Of a DNA stretch of 64,000 nt, positions 9,304 through 18,065 are shown in pieces. The notes beneath the pieces are model-generated. The model saw nothing but the letters and a program-made list of their open reading frames with translations, was not told the DNA's origin and ran no database searches. Source of the DNA: Camelimonas lactis (GTDB taxonomy: Bacteria; Pseudomonadota; Alphaproteobacteria; Rhizobiales; Beijerinckiaceae); NCBI RefSeq assembly GCF_004342915.1, contig NZ_SLWL01000014.1, forward strand, positions 26,413 through 90,412, given 5' to 3'. Within the stretch, counting starts at the first letter, position 1; the number at the start of each line of letters is the position of its first letter. A program made the translations under genes and the position numbers.

Positions 9304-9484
9304 CTGCCGGAAATGCGCCGCCGCCCGGCGGCGCCTGCCACGGCGGAGGAAACGTCCGTAATCTTTGGCGATTTTCGCGCCGGGTGCTAAACCGGCGAAA
9401 GCGCCAGCCAGATCCGTCGTCCCCCCGCGCGGGGGCGTGTATCGGTATGAAGTCGCCCCTCATGCAGGGGCGCGGAGCCCGTTT

Positions 9485-10477
9485 ATGGCCGTTGTACTCG
9501 ATCTTCTGAACAGGGACCCCCGCCCGAAGACGGACGGCGATGCGCCGGCGGCGCCGCGCCACCCGGAAAAGGCACACCGCCCGGACCAGCCGGTGCAGCA
9601 GCGCAAGCCGGAATGGTTGCGCGTCAAGGCGCCCGGCTCGGCCGCCTGGGCGGCGACCAATCGCATTGTCCGCGACAGGGGTCTGGTCACCGTCTGCGAG
9701 GAGGCGGGCTGCCCGAACATCGGCGAGTGCTGGGAGAAGAAGCACGCCACCTTCATGATCATGGGCGACACCTGCACCCGCGCGTGCGCCTTCTGCAACG
9801 TCAAGACCGGCATGCCGCAGCCGCTGGACCTGGATGAGCCGGCCCGCGTTGCCGACGCCGTCGCCAGCCTCGGCCTGTCGCACGTGGTCATCACCTCGGT
9901 GGACCGCGACGACCTGAAGGACGGCGGCGCCCTGCATTTCGCCAACGTCATCCACGCCATCCGCGCCGCCGCGCCGGCGACAACCATTGAGATCCTCACC
10001 CCCGACTTCCTGCGCAAGCCAGGCGCGCTGGAAGTGGTGGTGGCGGCGAAGCCGGACGTGTTCAACCACAACCTGGAAACCGTGCCGTCGAAATATCTGA
10101 AGGTGCGGCCCGGCGCGCGCTACTTCCATTCCCTGCGACTGTTGCAGCAGGTGAAGGAGCTTGACCCCGCGATTTTCACCAAATCCGGCATCATGGTCGG
10201 CCTTGGCGAGGAACGGAACGAGGTGCTGCAACTCATGGACGACCTGCGCAGCGCCGAGGTCGATTTCATTACCATCGGCCAGTATCTGCAGCCGACGCGC
10301 AAGCATCACCCGGTGATCCGCTTCGTCACGCCGGACGAATTCCGCGCCTATGAAACCACCGCCTGGGCCAAGGGCTTCCTGATGGTGTCAGCAACGCCGC
10401 TGACCCGCTCGTCGCACCACGCCGGCGAGGATTTCGAGCGCCTGAAGGCCGCCAGGGCCGGGCAGGCGCCGCGCTAG
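9485..10477 (+). CDS. lipA: Lipoyl synthase (radical SAM)
   Basis: This 330-residue enzyme inserts two sulfurs into octanoyl groups bound to E2-type domains, making the lipoyl cofactor. The radical-SAM cluster motif is C97-C101-C104 (CTRACAFC). The auxiliary, sacrificed cluster uses C71, C76 and C82 ([12 protein letters not shown]), and the C-terminal [10 protein letters not shown] supplies the conserved RSSxHA. ATG 9485 gives the usual start MAVVLDLLN; a longer in-frame ATG at 9365 would add 40 unconserved residues. It lies next to the pdh cluster, whose lipoyl domains are its substrates, and needs Fe-S clusters from a system such as the suf operon in this window. Confidence 0.97.
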   Translation: MAVVLDLLNRDPRPKTDGDAPAAPRHPEKAHRPDQPVQQRKPEWLRVKAPGSAAWAATNRIVRDRGLVTVCEEAGCPNIGECWEKKHATFMIMGDTCTRACAFCNVKTGMPQPLDLDEPARVADAVASLGLSHVVITSVDRDDLKDGGALHFANVIHAIRAAAPATTIEILTPDFLRKPGALEVVVAAKPDVFNHNLETVPSKYLKVRPGARYFHSLRLLQQVKELDPAIFTKSGIMVGLGEERNEVLQLMDDLRSAEVDFITIGQYLQPTRKHHPVIRFVTPDEFRAYETTAWAKGFLMVSATPLTRSSHHAGEDFERLKAARAGQAPR

Positions 10478-10818
10478 GGCGACCTCTCCAGCAGGAGGGC
10501 GCTGTTTGCGTTGCGAAGCGCCGGCAGCGTCGATGCGGCAAATGACAGCAATAGAGCGAATCCCGGTTCAGCATGATTTTGCCCGGGGCCCGTACGGGGA
10601 TTTGCAGTCCTCTGCCGCCTTGCTTCGGAAATGCGCCGGAAGCGCGGGCCATGCGCCAGACGAAGCGGCGAACTTCGCGCGCCGCGCCAGATCGCGGGCC
10701 GGGTTTTCAGCGGGCCGGGTTTTCACTTGCCGGGTTCTCACTTGCCGGGTTTTCACTTGCCGTTCCCATGGCGTATGTCTGCGCCACGTCAACCAACACG
10801 ATCCTGGACCCCCGCCGG
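10478..10818. other. Intergenic region with short tandem repeats
   Basis: No gene is supported in these 341 bases between lipA and the COQ10-like gene. The second half contains a 15-base tandem array, listed separately. Confidence 0.6.
10698..10758 (+). repeat. 15-base tandem repeat, about four units
   Basis: The unit is GCCGGGTTTTCACTT. Copies lie at 10714-10728, 10729-10743 (one change) and 10744-10758, preceded by a degenerate 16-base copy at 10698-10713. Fifteen bases keeps any reading frame; one frame repeats the pentapeptide AGFSL and runs into the COQ10-like gene. Confidence 0.9.
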
Positions 10819-11286
10819 ATGCCATCCTTCACCACCACGCGCACCGTAGGCTATACGCCGGAGCAGATGTTCGCCCTTGTCGCCGACGTGGAGCGCTACC
10901 CCGAGTTCCTGCCCCTGTGCACCGGTCTGCGGGTGTTGCGGCGGGAAACCGACGACGAAGGGCGCGAGGTGCTCGTCGCCCGCATGAGCGTTGGTTACAA
11001 GAATATCACCGAGGATTTCGCCACCCGCGTCGCCCTCGATCCGGCGCGCAACCGCATCGTGGTTGAATATGTCGACGGCCCCTTCAGCCACCTGACCAAC
11101 CGCTGGACGTTTGCGCCGGCTGGTTCGGGCTGCGAAGTGCAGTTCTTCATCACCTACGAGTTCCGCAGCCGCCTGCTGGCCGGCCTGATGGGCAAGATGT
11201 TCGAGCGGGCGTTCCAGAAATTTGCCGAAGCCTTCGAGGAACGCGCCCGGACCATTTACGGCCCGCAACCCGCCGTCCAGCCCTGA
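10819..11286 (+). CDS. COQ10/RatA-type START-domain ubiquinone-binding protein
   Basis: This 155-residue START/polyketide-cyclase-like protein binds ubiquinone or its lipid intermediates and supports respiratory chain function in the COQ10 family. Recognisable segments are the N-terminal FTTTRTVGYTPEQMFALVAD, VERYPEFLPLC and the C-terminal LMGKMFERAFQKFAEAFEERA. ATG 10819 gives the standard start (MPSFTT). The same frame stays open upstream to 10573, but that part is repetitive and not conserved-looking. The placement downstream of lipA is common in Hyphomicrobiales. The E. coli relative was named RatA, and the toxin role is not supported here. Confidence 0.9.
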   Translation: MPSFTTTRTVGYTPEQMFALVADVERYPEFLPLCTGLRVLRRETDDEGREVLVARMSVGYKNITEDFATRVALDPARNRIVVEYVDGPFSHLTNRWTFAPAGSGCEVQFFITYEFRSRLLAGLMGKMFERAFQKFAEAFEERARTIYGPQPAVQP

Positions 11287-11486
11287 GCCGGGAGCGGGCA
11301 GGCCGCGCGCGCCTGTTGTCGAGGCCGATTGAGGCCATGCTGACTGCGCCTGAAAAGGAGAGGTCGGGACGGTTGGCCCGGCTCCCGCGCGCCCGCCGGC
11401 CGCCAGACCGGCGGTGGGCCGCAGGGTCCTGATATCGTCGCGGCGCCGTTTTCGGACAACCGGGCGCAGCGGCGTATCCCCTGGCT

Positions 11487-11528
11487 TCCACACGTCCCCT
11501 TCCACGCGTCCCCTTCCACGCATCCCCT
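11487..11528 (+). repeat. 14-base tandem repeat, three units
   Basis: The unit TCCACRCRTCCCCT is present at 11487-11500, 11501-11514 and 11515-11528 with single-base changes. It lies in the leader of the VOC gene, ending 30 bases before its start codon. Confidence 0.85.
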
Positions 11529-11558
11529 GGCGGGACCGCGAACGGGGGGGTGTGGGAC

Positions 11559-11978
11559 ATGCAACAGATATCCGTCATTACCCTCGGCATCGCCGATGCC
11601 GCGCGGGCGCTGCGCTTCTATGCCGATGGCTTCGGCTGGACGCCGGTTTTCCGGAATCACGAGATCATCTTTTTCCAGATGAATGGCCTGGTGTTGGGCC
11701 TGTTCCAGCGGGAAGCGCTCGCGGCGGACATGGGCCGCGCCAGCGAGGGCGGCGCGGCAGCCATGGCGCTGGCCCACAATGTTCCGACCCGGGAAGAGGT
11801 GGCGCCGCTGATGCAACGCCTCATCGCCGCCGGCGGCGTCATGGCGCGGGCGCCAGACGCGCCGCCGCACGGCGGCTATCGCGGCTATCTGGCCGATCCG
11901 GACGGTAATGCCTGGGAAATCGCCTGGAACCCGGCGTGGCCAATCGACGCCGAAGGCCACGTCCGCTTCGGACTGTAG
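11559..11978 (+). CDS. VOC (glyoxalase/bleomycin-resistance) superfamily protein
   Basis: This 139-residue protein has two beta-alpha-beta-beta-beta modules. The first opens with ISVITLGIADAARALRFYAD and the second ends with GYLADPDGNAWEIAWNP, the usual VOC metal-site region with a C-terminal Glu. Such proteins are metal-dependent isomerases, dioxygenases or binding proteins, and the substrate cannot be deduced. ATG 11559 is chosen because a G7 run (11544-11550) lies eight bases upstream; an in-frame GTG at 11550 is possible. The gene stands alone downstream of a 14-base tandem repeat. Confidence 0.85.
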   Translation: MQQISVITLGIADAARALRFYADGFGWTPVFRNHEIIFFQMNGLVLGLFQREALAADMGRASEGGAAAMALAHNVPTREEVAPLMQRLIAAGGVMARAPDAPPHGGYRGYLADPDGNAWEIAWNPAWPIDAEGHVRFGL

Positions 11979-12316
11979 CCGCGCCGGGGCAAGGAACGAG
12001 GAACAGGGGACAAGGACCAGGGGGCAAGAAGCGGGAACAGGCGCAGGGGAAGCGGCTTCCCCGGCAATGGTTGCCGCGCCGTGAGGTTTTCCCCGCCTCT
12101 CCGGTCCTGTCGCCGCGGCGCCGGAATGTTGGCCGCCAGCGCGCCGTAACCATCTCGCCTGTCGCGCCCGTTTTCCTCGTTCCGGTCAACGAAAATCACG
12201 CATGTTTACCATCCCTGTTCACTATCAGGGAACGAGAACAAAACAAAAACACGAAATGCCCTTGTCGCCAGAACAAACATGGAACATCCTCTGTTTATGC
12301 ACAGAAGGAGGTTCAC
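11979..12316. other. Intergenic region containing an SOS box
   Basis: Bases 11989-12056 are almost free of T on the plus strand (purine-rich GGAACAGG-like repeats). From 12180 the DNA becomes AT-richer and holds the LexA box and ribosome binding site of a short gene. No other gene is supported. Confidence 0.6.
12271..12285 (+). promoter_or_regulatory. LexA (SOS) box, GAAC-N7-GAAC
   Basis: GAAC at 12271-12274 and GAAC at 12282-12285 are separated by exactly seven bases, the direct-repeat operator known for alphaproteobacterial LexA. It lies 31 bases before the ATG at 12317, with a weak -35-like TTGTCG at 12262-12267, so bound LexA would cover the promoter. Confidence 0.7.
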
Positions 12317-12415
12317 ATGTTCACACTCATTCTTCGCAGCGCCGCCGAGCTTGTCGCCCTTTGCGTGTTCGTCAGCATGATTGGCATCTGGGCTGGCATT
12401 GCCGCTGGCGTCTGA
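12317..12415 (+). CDS. 32-residue single-span membrane peptide, probably SOS-regulated
   Basis: This is a very short open frame with an almost ideal ribosome binding site (AAGGAGG 12305-12311, five bases before ATG 12317). The product begins MFTLILRSAAELVAL, with one Arg and one Glu near the start. The remainder, to the C-terminal GIAAGV, is a single hydrophobic helix (about residues 9-31). The perfect LexA box upstream implies induction by DNA damage. Size, topology and control resemble Caulobacter SidA, the 29-residue SOS-induced inner-membrane inhibitor of cell division. Function is inferred from that parallel only, not from sequence homology that can be shown here. It is followed by dnaE after 311 bases. 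Confidence 0.72.
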   Translation: MFTLILRSAAELVALCVFVSMIGIWAGIAAGV

Positions 12416-12726
12416 ACCGCTGCCCCGGCTCCGCGCTTGTCCACCAGCCGTCATGACCGGGCGGGCGAGCCGCGACGAGGGGATGCGCGGTCATCATGCG
12501 GAAACGACAGCGTTTCCGCCACGCGGCGGCGGCAAATCCCCGCTGGCCACGCCGCCATCCGGCTCCTCAATTGGTTCTGGCGCGCCTTCGGGGCGCGAAC
12601 AGCCTCTGCCTTTCCGGCCGCCGGGCCGGTTCCGGGCTTGGCCGGAAGCGCACGGACGGTTATTCCTTGCTGGCGGCCGCGCGGGGCCCTGATCGCCCGG
12701 AGCCATTGCCAGCAGGAGACAGGACC
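12416..12726. other. Intergenic region before dnaE
   Basis: No gene is supported in these 311 bases. A perfect hairpin lies in the middle (12498-12519) and a ribosome binding site for dnaE (CAGGAGAC) at the end. Confidence 0.55.
12498..12519. other. Hairpin between the membrane peptide and dnaE
   Basis: GCGGAAACG (12498-12506) and CGTTTCCGC (12511-12519) form a perfect 9-base stem with a 4-base loop. No T-run follows, so termination is uncertain; it may separate the SOS transcript from dnaE. Confidence 0.4.
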
Positions 12727-15700
12727 ATGTCATCGATCCTTCGCGAGGTTGGATTCGTGCACCTGCACGTGCATTCGTCCTACTCCTTGCTGGAAGGGGC
12801 GATGCGCGTTCCCACGCTGGAGAAGCTGGCGAAGGAAGATCGCCAGCCCGCCATGGCGCTGACCGACACCAACAATCTGTTTGGCGCCCTGGAGTTCTCC
12901 GAAAAATTTTCCGGCTCCGGCATCCAGCCCATCGCCGGCCTGCAGCTCACCGTGGCGCTGGAGGAAGACGACCCAAACGCGCGACCGGCGCTGGACCGGC
13001 GCCTGCCGTCGATCGTCCTGCTGGCGGCGACGGAGGCGGGCTATCGCAACCTGTTGCAACTCACCAGCCGCGCCTGGCTGGACGCCCAGCCAGGGGAGCC
13101 CGTCCACGTCAGGCTGCCGTTCCTCGCCGACCACGCCGCCGGGCTGATCGCGCTCACCGGCGGACCGAATGGCCCTGTCGACATGGCGCTGGCCAGCGGC
13201 CAGGCCGACGTCGCCGCCCGCCGGCTCGGGCAACTCGCCAGTATCTTCGACCGCCGGCTTTATCTGGAATTGCAGCGCCACGGCGTCGACAGCGAGCGAA
13301 CCGTGGAGCGGGAGCTGATCCGGCTCGCCTATGATCGCGGGCTGCCGCTGGCCGCCGCCAACGAGCCGTATTTTTCTTCCGGCGGCGATTACGAGGCCCA
13401 CGACGCCCTGCTGGCCATCGCCGAGGGCCGGCTGGTGTCTGACGACCGCCGGCGGCGCCTGACCCAGCGTCACCATTTCGCCACCCGAGCCGAGATGCAG
13501 GCGCTGTTCGCCGACATCCCCGAAGCCCTGACCTCGACGGTTGAGATCGCCATGCGCTGCTCGGTGCGGGCCCGCACCGCCAAACCGATGCTGCCGCGGT
13601 TCAGCATGGAAATGGACGAGGCCGAGGACCTGCGCCAGCGCGCCGTCAATGGCCTGAAGGCCCGCCTTGACGCCCATGGTCCGGCCGAGGGCCTGACGCT
13701 CGCCGATTATGACCGGCGGCTGGAATACGAGCTCTCGATCATCGAGCGCATGAAGTTCCCTGGTTACTTCCTCATCGTGTCGGACTTCATCCAGTGGGCC
13801 AAGGCGCAGGATATTCCGGTGGGGCCGGGGCGTGGCTCGGGCGCCGGCTCGCTGGTCGCCTGGGCGCTGACCATCACCGATCTCGATCCGCTGCGCTTCC
13901 AGCTGCTGTTTGAACGCTTCCTCAACCCGGAACGCGTCTCGATGCCGGACTTCGACATCGACTTCTGCCAGGACCGGCGCGACGAGGTGATTTCCTACGT
14001 GCAGCGCCGCTATGGTGAGGAGCGGGTCGCCCAGATCATCACTTTTGGCACCCTGCAGGCGCGCGGCGTCATGCGCGACGTTGGCCGCGTTTTCGAGATG
14101 CCTTACGGCCAGGTCGATCGCCTGACCAAACTGGTGCCGCAGAACCCGGCCAACCCGGTGACGCTGGCCCAGGCCATCGCCGACGAGCCGCGTCTGTCCG
14201 AAGCCGCCCAGGAAGATCCGGTGGTCGGCCAGATGCTGACCGTGGCGCAGAAGCTGGAGGGCCTGCATCGCCACGCCTCAACCCACGCCGCCGGCATCGT
14301 CATTGGCGACCGGCCGCTGGAGCAGCTGGTTCCGCTCTACAAGGACCCGAAATCCGGCATGCGGGTCACCCAGTTCAACATGAAATGGGTGGAGCAGGCC
14401 GGCCTGGTGAAGTTCGACTTCCTTGGCCTCAAGACGCTCACGGTGCTGCGCACCGCCGTCAATCTGCTGGCGCAACGCGGCGTTCAGGTCGACCTGTCGG
14501 CGATCCCGCTCGATGACCGCAAGACCTACGAGCTTCTGGGGCGCGGCGAAACGGTCGGCGTGTTCCAGGTGGAATCGGTCGGCATGCGCAAGGCGCTGGT
14601 GGACATGCGCGCCGACCGGCTTGAGGACCTGATCGCCCTCGTCGCCCTGTATCGCCCGGGCCCAATGGCTAACATCCCGGTGTATTGCGAGCGCAAGCAC
14701 GGCAAGGGCGAGCCGGAGGAGCAGTGGTATCTGCATCCAAAGCTGGCGCCGATCCTGCGTGAAACCTTCGGCATCATCGTCTACCAGGAGCAGGTGATGC
14801 AGGTGGCGCAGGAGCTGTCCGGCTATTCGCTGGGCGAAGCCGACCTGCTGCGCCGCGCCATGGGCAAGAAAATCAAGGCGGAGATGGACGCCCAGCGCGT
14901 CCGCTTCGTTGACGGCGCTGAAGAAGCGGACATTCCCAAGGCCCTGGCCGACGAGATCTTCGATCTTCTGGCCCGCTTCGCCGATTACGGCTTCAACAAG
15001 AGCCACGCGGCGGCCTACGCGCTGGTCGCCTACCAGACCGCCTATCTCAAGGCCAATTATCCGGTGGAGTTCCTGGCGGCGCTGATGGCGCTGGACATGG
15101 ACAACACCGACAAGCTGTCGGAATTCCGCCGCGACGCAGAGCGGCTGGGCGCCAGGGTGGAGCCGCCGTCCATCAACCGCTCGGGCGTCACCTTCGAGGT
15201 CGAGCACCGCGCCGACGTCAGCATCATCCGTTACGCCCTGGCAGCGGTGAAAGGCGTCGGCGTCCAGGCCGTCGAGGCCATTGTCGCCGCCCGCGGCGAC
15301 CGGCCGTTCCGCGACCTGGCCGACTTCGCCTCCCGGTTGCAACCGCGCCTCGTCAACAAGCGCACCATCGAGGCGCTGATCGCGGCGGGCGCCTTCGACG
15401 AACTGGAGAAGGACCGGGCCCGGGCCACGGCGGCCATTGAGGCGATGATCGCCATGGCCAACCGCACCCAGGAGGCGGCGGCGATCGGCCAGAACGATTT
15501 TTTCGGCGGCGCCGGATCGGCCCCGGAGCCGCTACGCATCCCGGACTACGACCCCTGGCTTCCGGCTTTCCGGCTGCAAAAAGAATATGACGCCATAGGC
15601 TTCTTTCTGACAGGTCATCCTCTGGATGAATATGGCGCCTTGCTGGAAAAGCTGCGCGTGCAGCGCTGGACCCAGTTCGTGCGCTCGGTGAAAGCTGGCA

Positions 15701-16185
15701 GCGGCGTCGGCCGCGTCGCCGCCACGGTGCTCGACCGGCAGGAGCGCCGCACCAAGAGCGGCTCGAAAATGGGCATCATCAATTTCTCCGACCAGTCCGG
15801 ACAGTTCGAAGCCATCATCTTCAGCGAAGGCCTGAGCCACTACCGGGAGTTGCTGGAGCCAGGCCGGCCGCTGGTGCTGATTCTGCAGGCGTCCCTGGAA
15901 GGCGAAGAGGTGCGCGCCCGCATCCAGAGCGTTGAGCCGCTCGACGCCGCCGTCGCCAGGCACCAGAAGGGCCTGCGCATTTTCCTGCGCGACGAGCGCC
16001 CGGTGGCCAGCATCGCCCAGCGCCTGCGCGAACGCGGCGAAAGCGAGGTGTCGCTGATCCTGATGCTTGAGGAATCAGGTCGCGAGGTCGAGGTGAAGCT
16101 GAAAGGCCGCTATCTGGCCTCGCCGCAGGTCGCCAGCGCCCTGCGCGCCATCTCCGGCGTTGTCGACGTGCAGATGATGAGCTGA
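12727..16185 (+). CDS. dnaE: DNA polymerase III alpha subunit, replicative
   Basis: This is the 1152-residue C-family replicative polymerase. The N-terminal PHP domain starts VHLHVHSSYSLLEGA (H12, H14, H16). The catalytic centre has PDFDIDF (D408, D410) and the third aspartate D564 in KFDFLGL. GPGRGSGAGSLVAWAL is the conserved palm motif. The C-terminal part holds the beta-clamp and OB-fold regions (about 990-1080). Length and the full PHP domain fit DnaE1 rather than the mutagenic DnaE2. ATG 12727 has AGGAG about eight bases upstream; the frame stays open upstream to 12496 without conserved content. An SOS box lies 442 bases before the start but serves the preceding peptide gene more plausibly. 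Confidence 0.97.
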   Translation: MSSILREVGFVHLHVHSSYSLLEGAMRVPTLEKLAKEDRQPAMALTDTNNLFGALEFSEKFSGSGIQPIAGLQLTVALEEDDPNARPALDRRLPSIVLLAATEAGYRNLLQLTSRAWLDAQPGEPVHVRLPFLADHAAGLIALTGGPNGPVDMALASGQADVAARRLGQLASIFDRRLYLELQRHGVDSERTVERELIRLAYDRGLPLAAANEPYFSSGGDYEAHDALLAIAEGRLVSDDRRRRLTQRHHFATRAEMQALFADIPEALTSTVEIAMRCSVRARTAKPMLPRFSMEMDEAEDLRQRAVNGLKARLDAHGPAEGLTLADYDRRLEYELSIIERMKFPGYFLIVSDFIQWAKAQDIPVGPGRGSGAGSLVAWALTITDLDPLRFQLLFERFLNPERVSMPDFDIDFCQDRRDEVISYVQRRYGEERVAQIITFGTLQARGVMRDVGRVFEMPYGQVDRLTKLVPQNPANPVTLAQAIADEPRLSEAAQEDPVVGQMLTVAQKLEGLHRHASTHAAGIVIGDRPLEQLVPLYKDPKSGMRVTQFNMKWVEQAGLVKFDFLGLKTLTVLRTAVNLLAQRGVQVDLSAIPLDDRKTYELLGRGETVGVFQVESVGMRKALVDMRADRLEDLIALVALYRPGPMANIPVYCERKHGKGEPEEQWYLHPKLAPILRETFGIIVYQEQVMQVAQELSGYSLGEADLLRRAMGKKIKAEMDAQRVRFVDGAEEADIPKALADEIFDLLARFADYGFNKSHAAAYALVAYQTAYLKANYPVEFLAALMALDMDNTDKLSEFRRDAERLGARVEPPSINRSGVTFEVEHRADVSIIRYALAAVKGVGVQAVEAIVAARGDRPFRDLADFASRLQPRLVNKRTIEALIAAGAFDELEKDRARATAAIEAMIAMANRTQEAAAIGQNDFFGGAGSAPEPLRIPDYDPWLPAFRLQKEYDAIGFFLTGHPLDEYGALLEKLRVQRWTQFVRSVKAGSGVGRVAATVLDRQERRTKSGSKMGIINFSDQSGQFEAIIFSEGLSHYRELLEPGRPLVLILQASLEGEEVRARIQSVEPLDAAVARHQKGLRIFLRDERPVASIAQRLRERGESEVSLILMLEESGREVEVKLKGRYLASPQVASALRAISGVVDVQMMS

Positions 16186-16722
16186 GCTGGCGCGCCTGGT
16201 CTGAATTTCATGGCAACCTGTTGATTTTACTTTACTTGCTGTGAAAGCCGCCTTCGCCAGCGGGTCATGGACGGCCACACGCGCTATCATGACGTTGGCG
16301 GGGACCAGGCCCGGCGCCCGCCCGCAATGCAATGCAGCGCCAGAGCAGCCATGTGCGGGGGGCGCCTGCTGCGCCCTGGCGAAGGGACCGCGATGCTTTC
16401 GCCAGCTCCGGCCATATCGTGCTTTCGCATGTTTTTCCGCTGTCAGCATGGCGGCAATTCGGTCGACCTGCTGGTCCATGGCCTTTTGCGGTTCGTTATG
16501 GCTTTTTATCAGAAACAAGACGCAACCAAATGATAAATAACAAATTTTAATGACCGGTATTCTGCCATCAGGGCAGGGGATTTCAAATCAATCCCCGTCA
16601 GGGCCGCCCGCACGCTTGCCTTGCGGCGCATGGCGTAGAAGATGGGCGCCACATTCCATCCTCCGCCTCATCTGGCGTCCCAGGCTCCAGCGTCGGTTCG
16701 ACGCCTCCAGCAACGGTGAAGC
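16186..16722. other. Intergenic region between dnaE and coaD
   Basis: No convincing gene is seen in these 537 bases. Around 16495-16555 the DNA is AT-rich (several A/T runs), suggesting a promoter or a transcript end. A small stem (GGGGATT 16576-16582, AATCCCC 16590-16596) follows. Short open frames here lack family features. Confidence 0.55.
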
Positions 16723-17226
16723 ATGACCCGCACAGCGCTTTACACCGGATCGTTCGATCCGGTCACCAACGGCCACATTGACGTTATTCGCGCTGCCTGC
16801 GCCATGGTCGACCGGCTGGTCGTCGCCATTGGCGTCCACCCGGGCAAGGCGCCGCTGTTCACCGTGGAAGAGCGCGAGCAAATGCTGCGGGAGGAATGCG
16901 GCGCCATCGCCGCCGGGTTCAACACCCGTCTCGATGTGGTGACTTTCGGTGGCCTCGCCGTGGACACCGCCCGGGAGGTGAAGGCCAACATCATCATTCG
17001 CGGCCTGCGTGACGGCTCCGATCTGGACTACGAGATGCAGATGGCCGGCATGAACGGCGCCATGGCCCCTGAGGTGCAGACCGTGTTCCTGCCCGCGTCG
17101 CCAGCCGTGCGCCCGATTACCGCCACGCTGGTTCGCCAGATTGCGGCGATGGGCGGCAATGTGAGCCTGTTCGTTCCGCAGGGCGTCGCCAGGCGTCTTG
17201 CGGAAAAACGGGCTGCCCGCGGCTGA
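16723..17226 (+). CDS. coaD: Phosphopantetheine adenylyltransferase
   Basis: This 167-residue nucleotidyltransferase joins ATP and 4'-phosphopantetheine to dephospho-CoA, the penultimate CoA step. The nucleotide-binding start [18 protein letters not shown] contains the TxGH-type motif, and [19 protein letters not shown] is the substrate region. The length is normal for the family. ATG 16723 has only a weak ribosome binding site. The gene is followed after 52 bases by a secreted cyclophilin, so the two may share a transcript. Confidence 0.96.
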   Translation: MTRTALYTGSFDPVTNGHIDVIRAACAMVDRLVVAIGVHPGKAPLFTVEEREQMLREECGAIAAGFNTRLDVVTFGGLAVDTAREVKANIIIRGLRDGSDLDYEMQMAGMNGAMAPEVQTVFLPASPAVRPITATLVRQIAAMGGNVSLFVPQGVARRLAEKRAARG

Positions 17227-17278
17227 ACCCCAACCAGTTTCTGGCGCTGGCAGGCCCGGCGCCCATGAGGAGCAAAGC

Positions 17279-17875
17279 GTGAAGCACACAATCGCACTGG
17301 CGCTCGCCGCCTCCCTTTCGCTCGGCCTGTTCGCGGCTCCCGCTTTTGCCCAGGCTGGCAAAGATGCCGGCAAGGACGCTGGCAAGGATGCGGCGAAGGG
17401 CGCCCCGACCGTGCTGCTCGACACCAAAGACGGCCGCGTCACCATCAGGCTGCGACCTGATCTCGCGCCAAAGCATGTGGCGCAGATCGAGGCGCTGACC
17501 AGGCGCGGCTTCTATAACGGCATCGTTTTTCACCGGGTGATCGACGGTTTCATGGCCCAGACCGGCGATCCCACCGGCACCGGCGCTGGCGGCTCCGACC
17601 TGCCGAACCTGCCGGCGGAATTTACTGACAAGGCGCATTTCGTCCGTGGAACCGTCGGCATGGCCCGCGCGTCCTCGCCGGATTCCGCCAATTCCCAGTT
17701 CTTCATCATGTTCGACAAGGCGCCGTCGCTGGACGGCAAATACACCATCGTCGGCGAGGTCACCTCGGGCATGGACGTGGTCGACAAGATCAAGAAGGGC
17801 AATACGGCCCGTAACGGCCTGGTCGAGAACCCGGACAAGATCGTCAAGATGCAGATGGCGCCGGCGGCCAAATAG
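17279..17875 (+). CDS. Secreted cyclophilin-type peptidyl-prolyl isomerase
   Basis: This 198-residue protein has a signal peptide (basic start, hydrophobic core, cleavage near AFA-QAGKD at about residue 25) and a short GKDA-repeat linker. A single cyclophilin domain (about 43-195) includes FHRVIDGFMAQTGDPTGTGAGG. It should catalyse proline cis-trans isomerisation in the periplasm. The start is GTG 17279 with AGGAG (17267-17271) eight bases upstream; a longer in-frame ATG at 17198 overlaps coaD. The cytoplasmic paralogue follows 190 bases downstream. Confidence 0.93.
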   Translation: MKHTIALALAASLSLGLFAAPAFAQAGKDAGKDAGKDAAKGAPTVLLDTKDGRVTIRLRPDLAPKHVAQIEALTRRGFYNGIVFHRVIDGFMAQTGDPTGTGAGGSDLPNLPAEFTDKAHFVRGTVGMARASSPDSANSQFFIMFDKAPSLDGKYTIVGEVTSGMDVVDKIKKGNTARNGLVENPDKIVKMQMAPAAK

Positions 17876-18065
17876 GCCGGCGCAGACGGAAGCCCGAGGG
17901 AACACGGAACCCCCGGGGAACGACATCGCTGCGGCGCGGTTTCCCTCACGCGGCGAAATGCGGGCACTCGACATCAGCCGGGCGCGCCGTTAACAGGCGC
18001 AGCAGGCCAACAAGGCGGCCCAGGACCAGCAGCGGCCAGGGCCAAGCCTCACGAGGAACAAAACC

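Noticed and set aside
9222..9484. Riboswitch or lipoate-responsive leader before lipA
   Set aside because: Only one simple hairpin is visible; nothing matches a riboswitch class I know.
10573..10818. N-terminal extension of the COQ10-like protein through the tandem repeats
   Set aside because: The frame is open, but the family starts at ATG 10819 and the extension is repeat-derived and has no good start signal.
11994..12012. GAAC-like repeats resembling another LexA box
   Set aside because: The GAAC pair here is spaced three bases, not seven, and lies in a purine-rich low-complexity tract.
12219..12252. GTTC and GAAC elements just before the SOS box
   Set aside because: They form an inverted pair or a pair two bases apart, not the direct GAAC-N7-GAAC arrangement; they are kept only as context.
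16241..16540. Short open frames in the dnaE-coaD gap
   Set aside because: No ribosome binding site, cysteine/arginine-rich composition, and no recognisable features.
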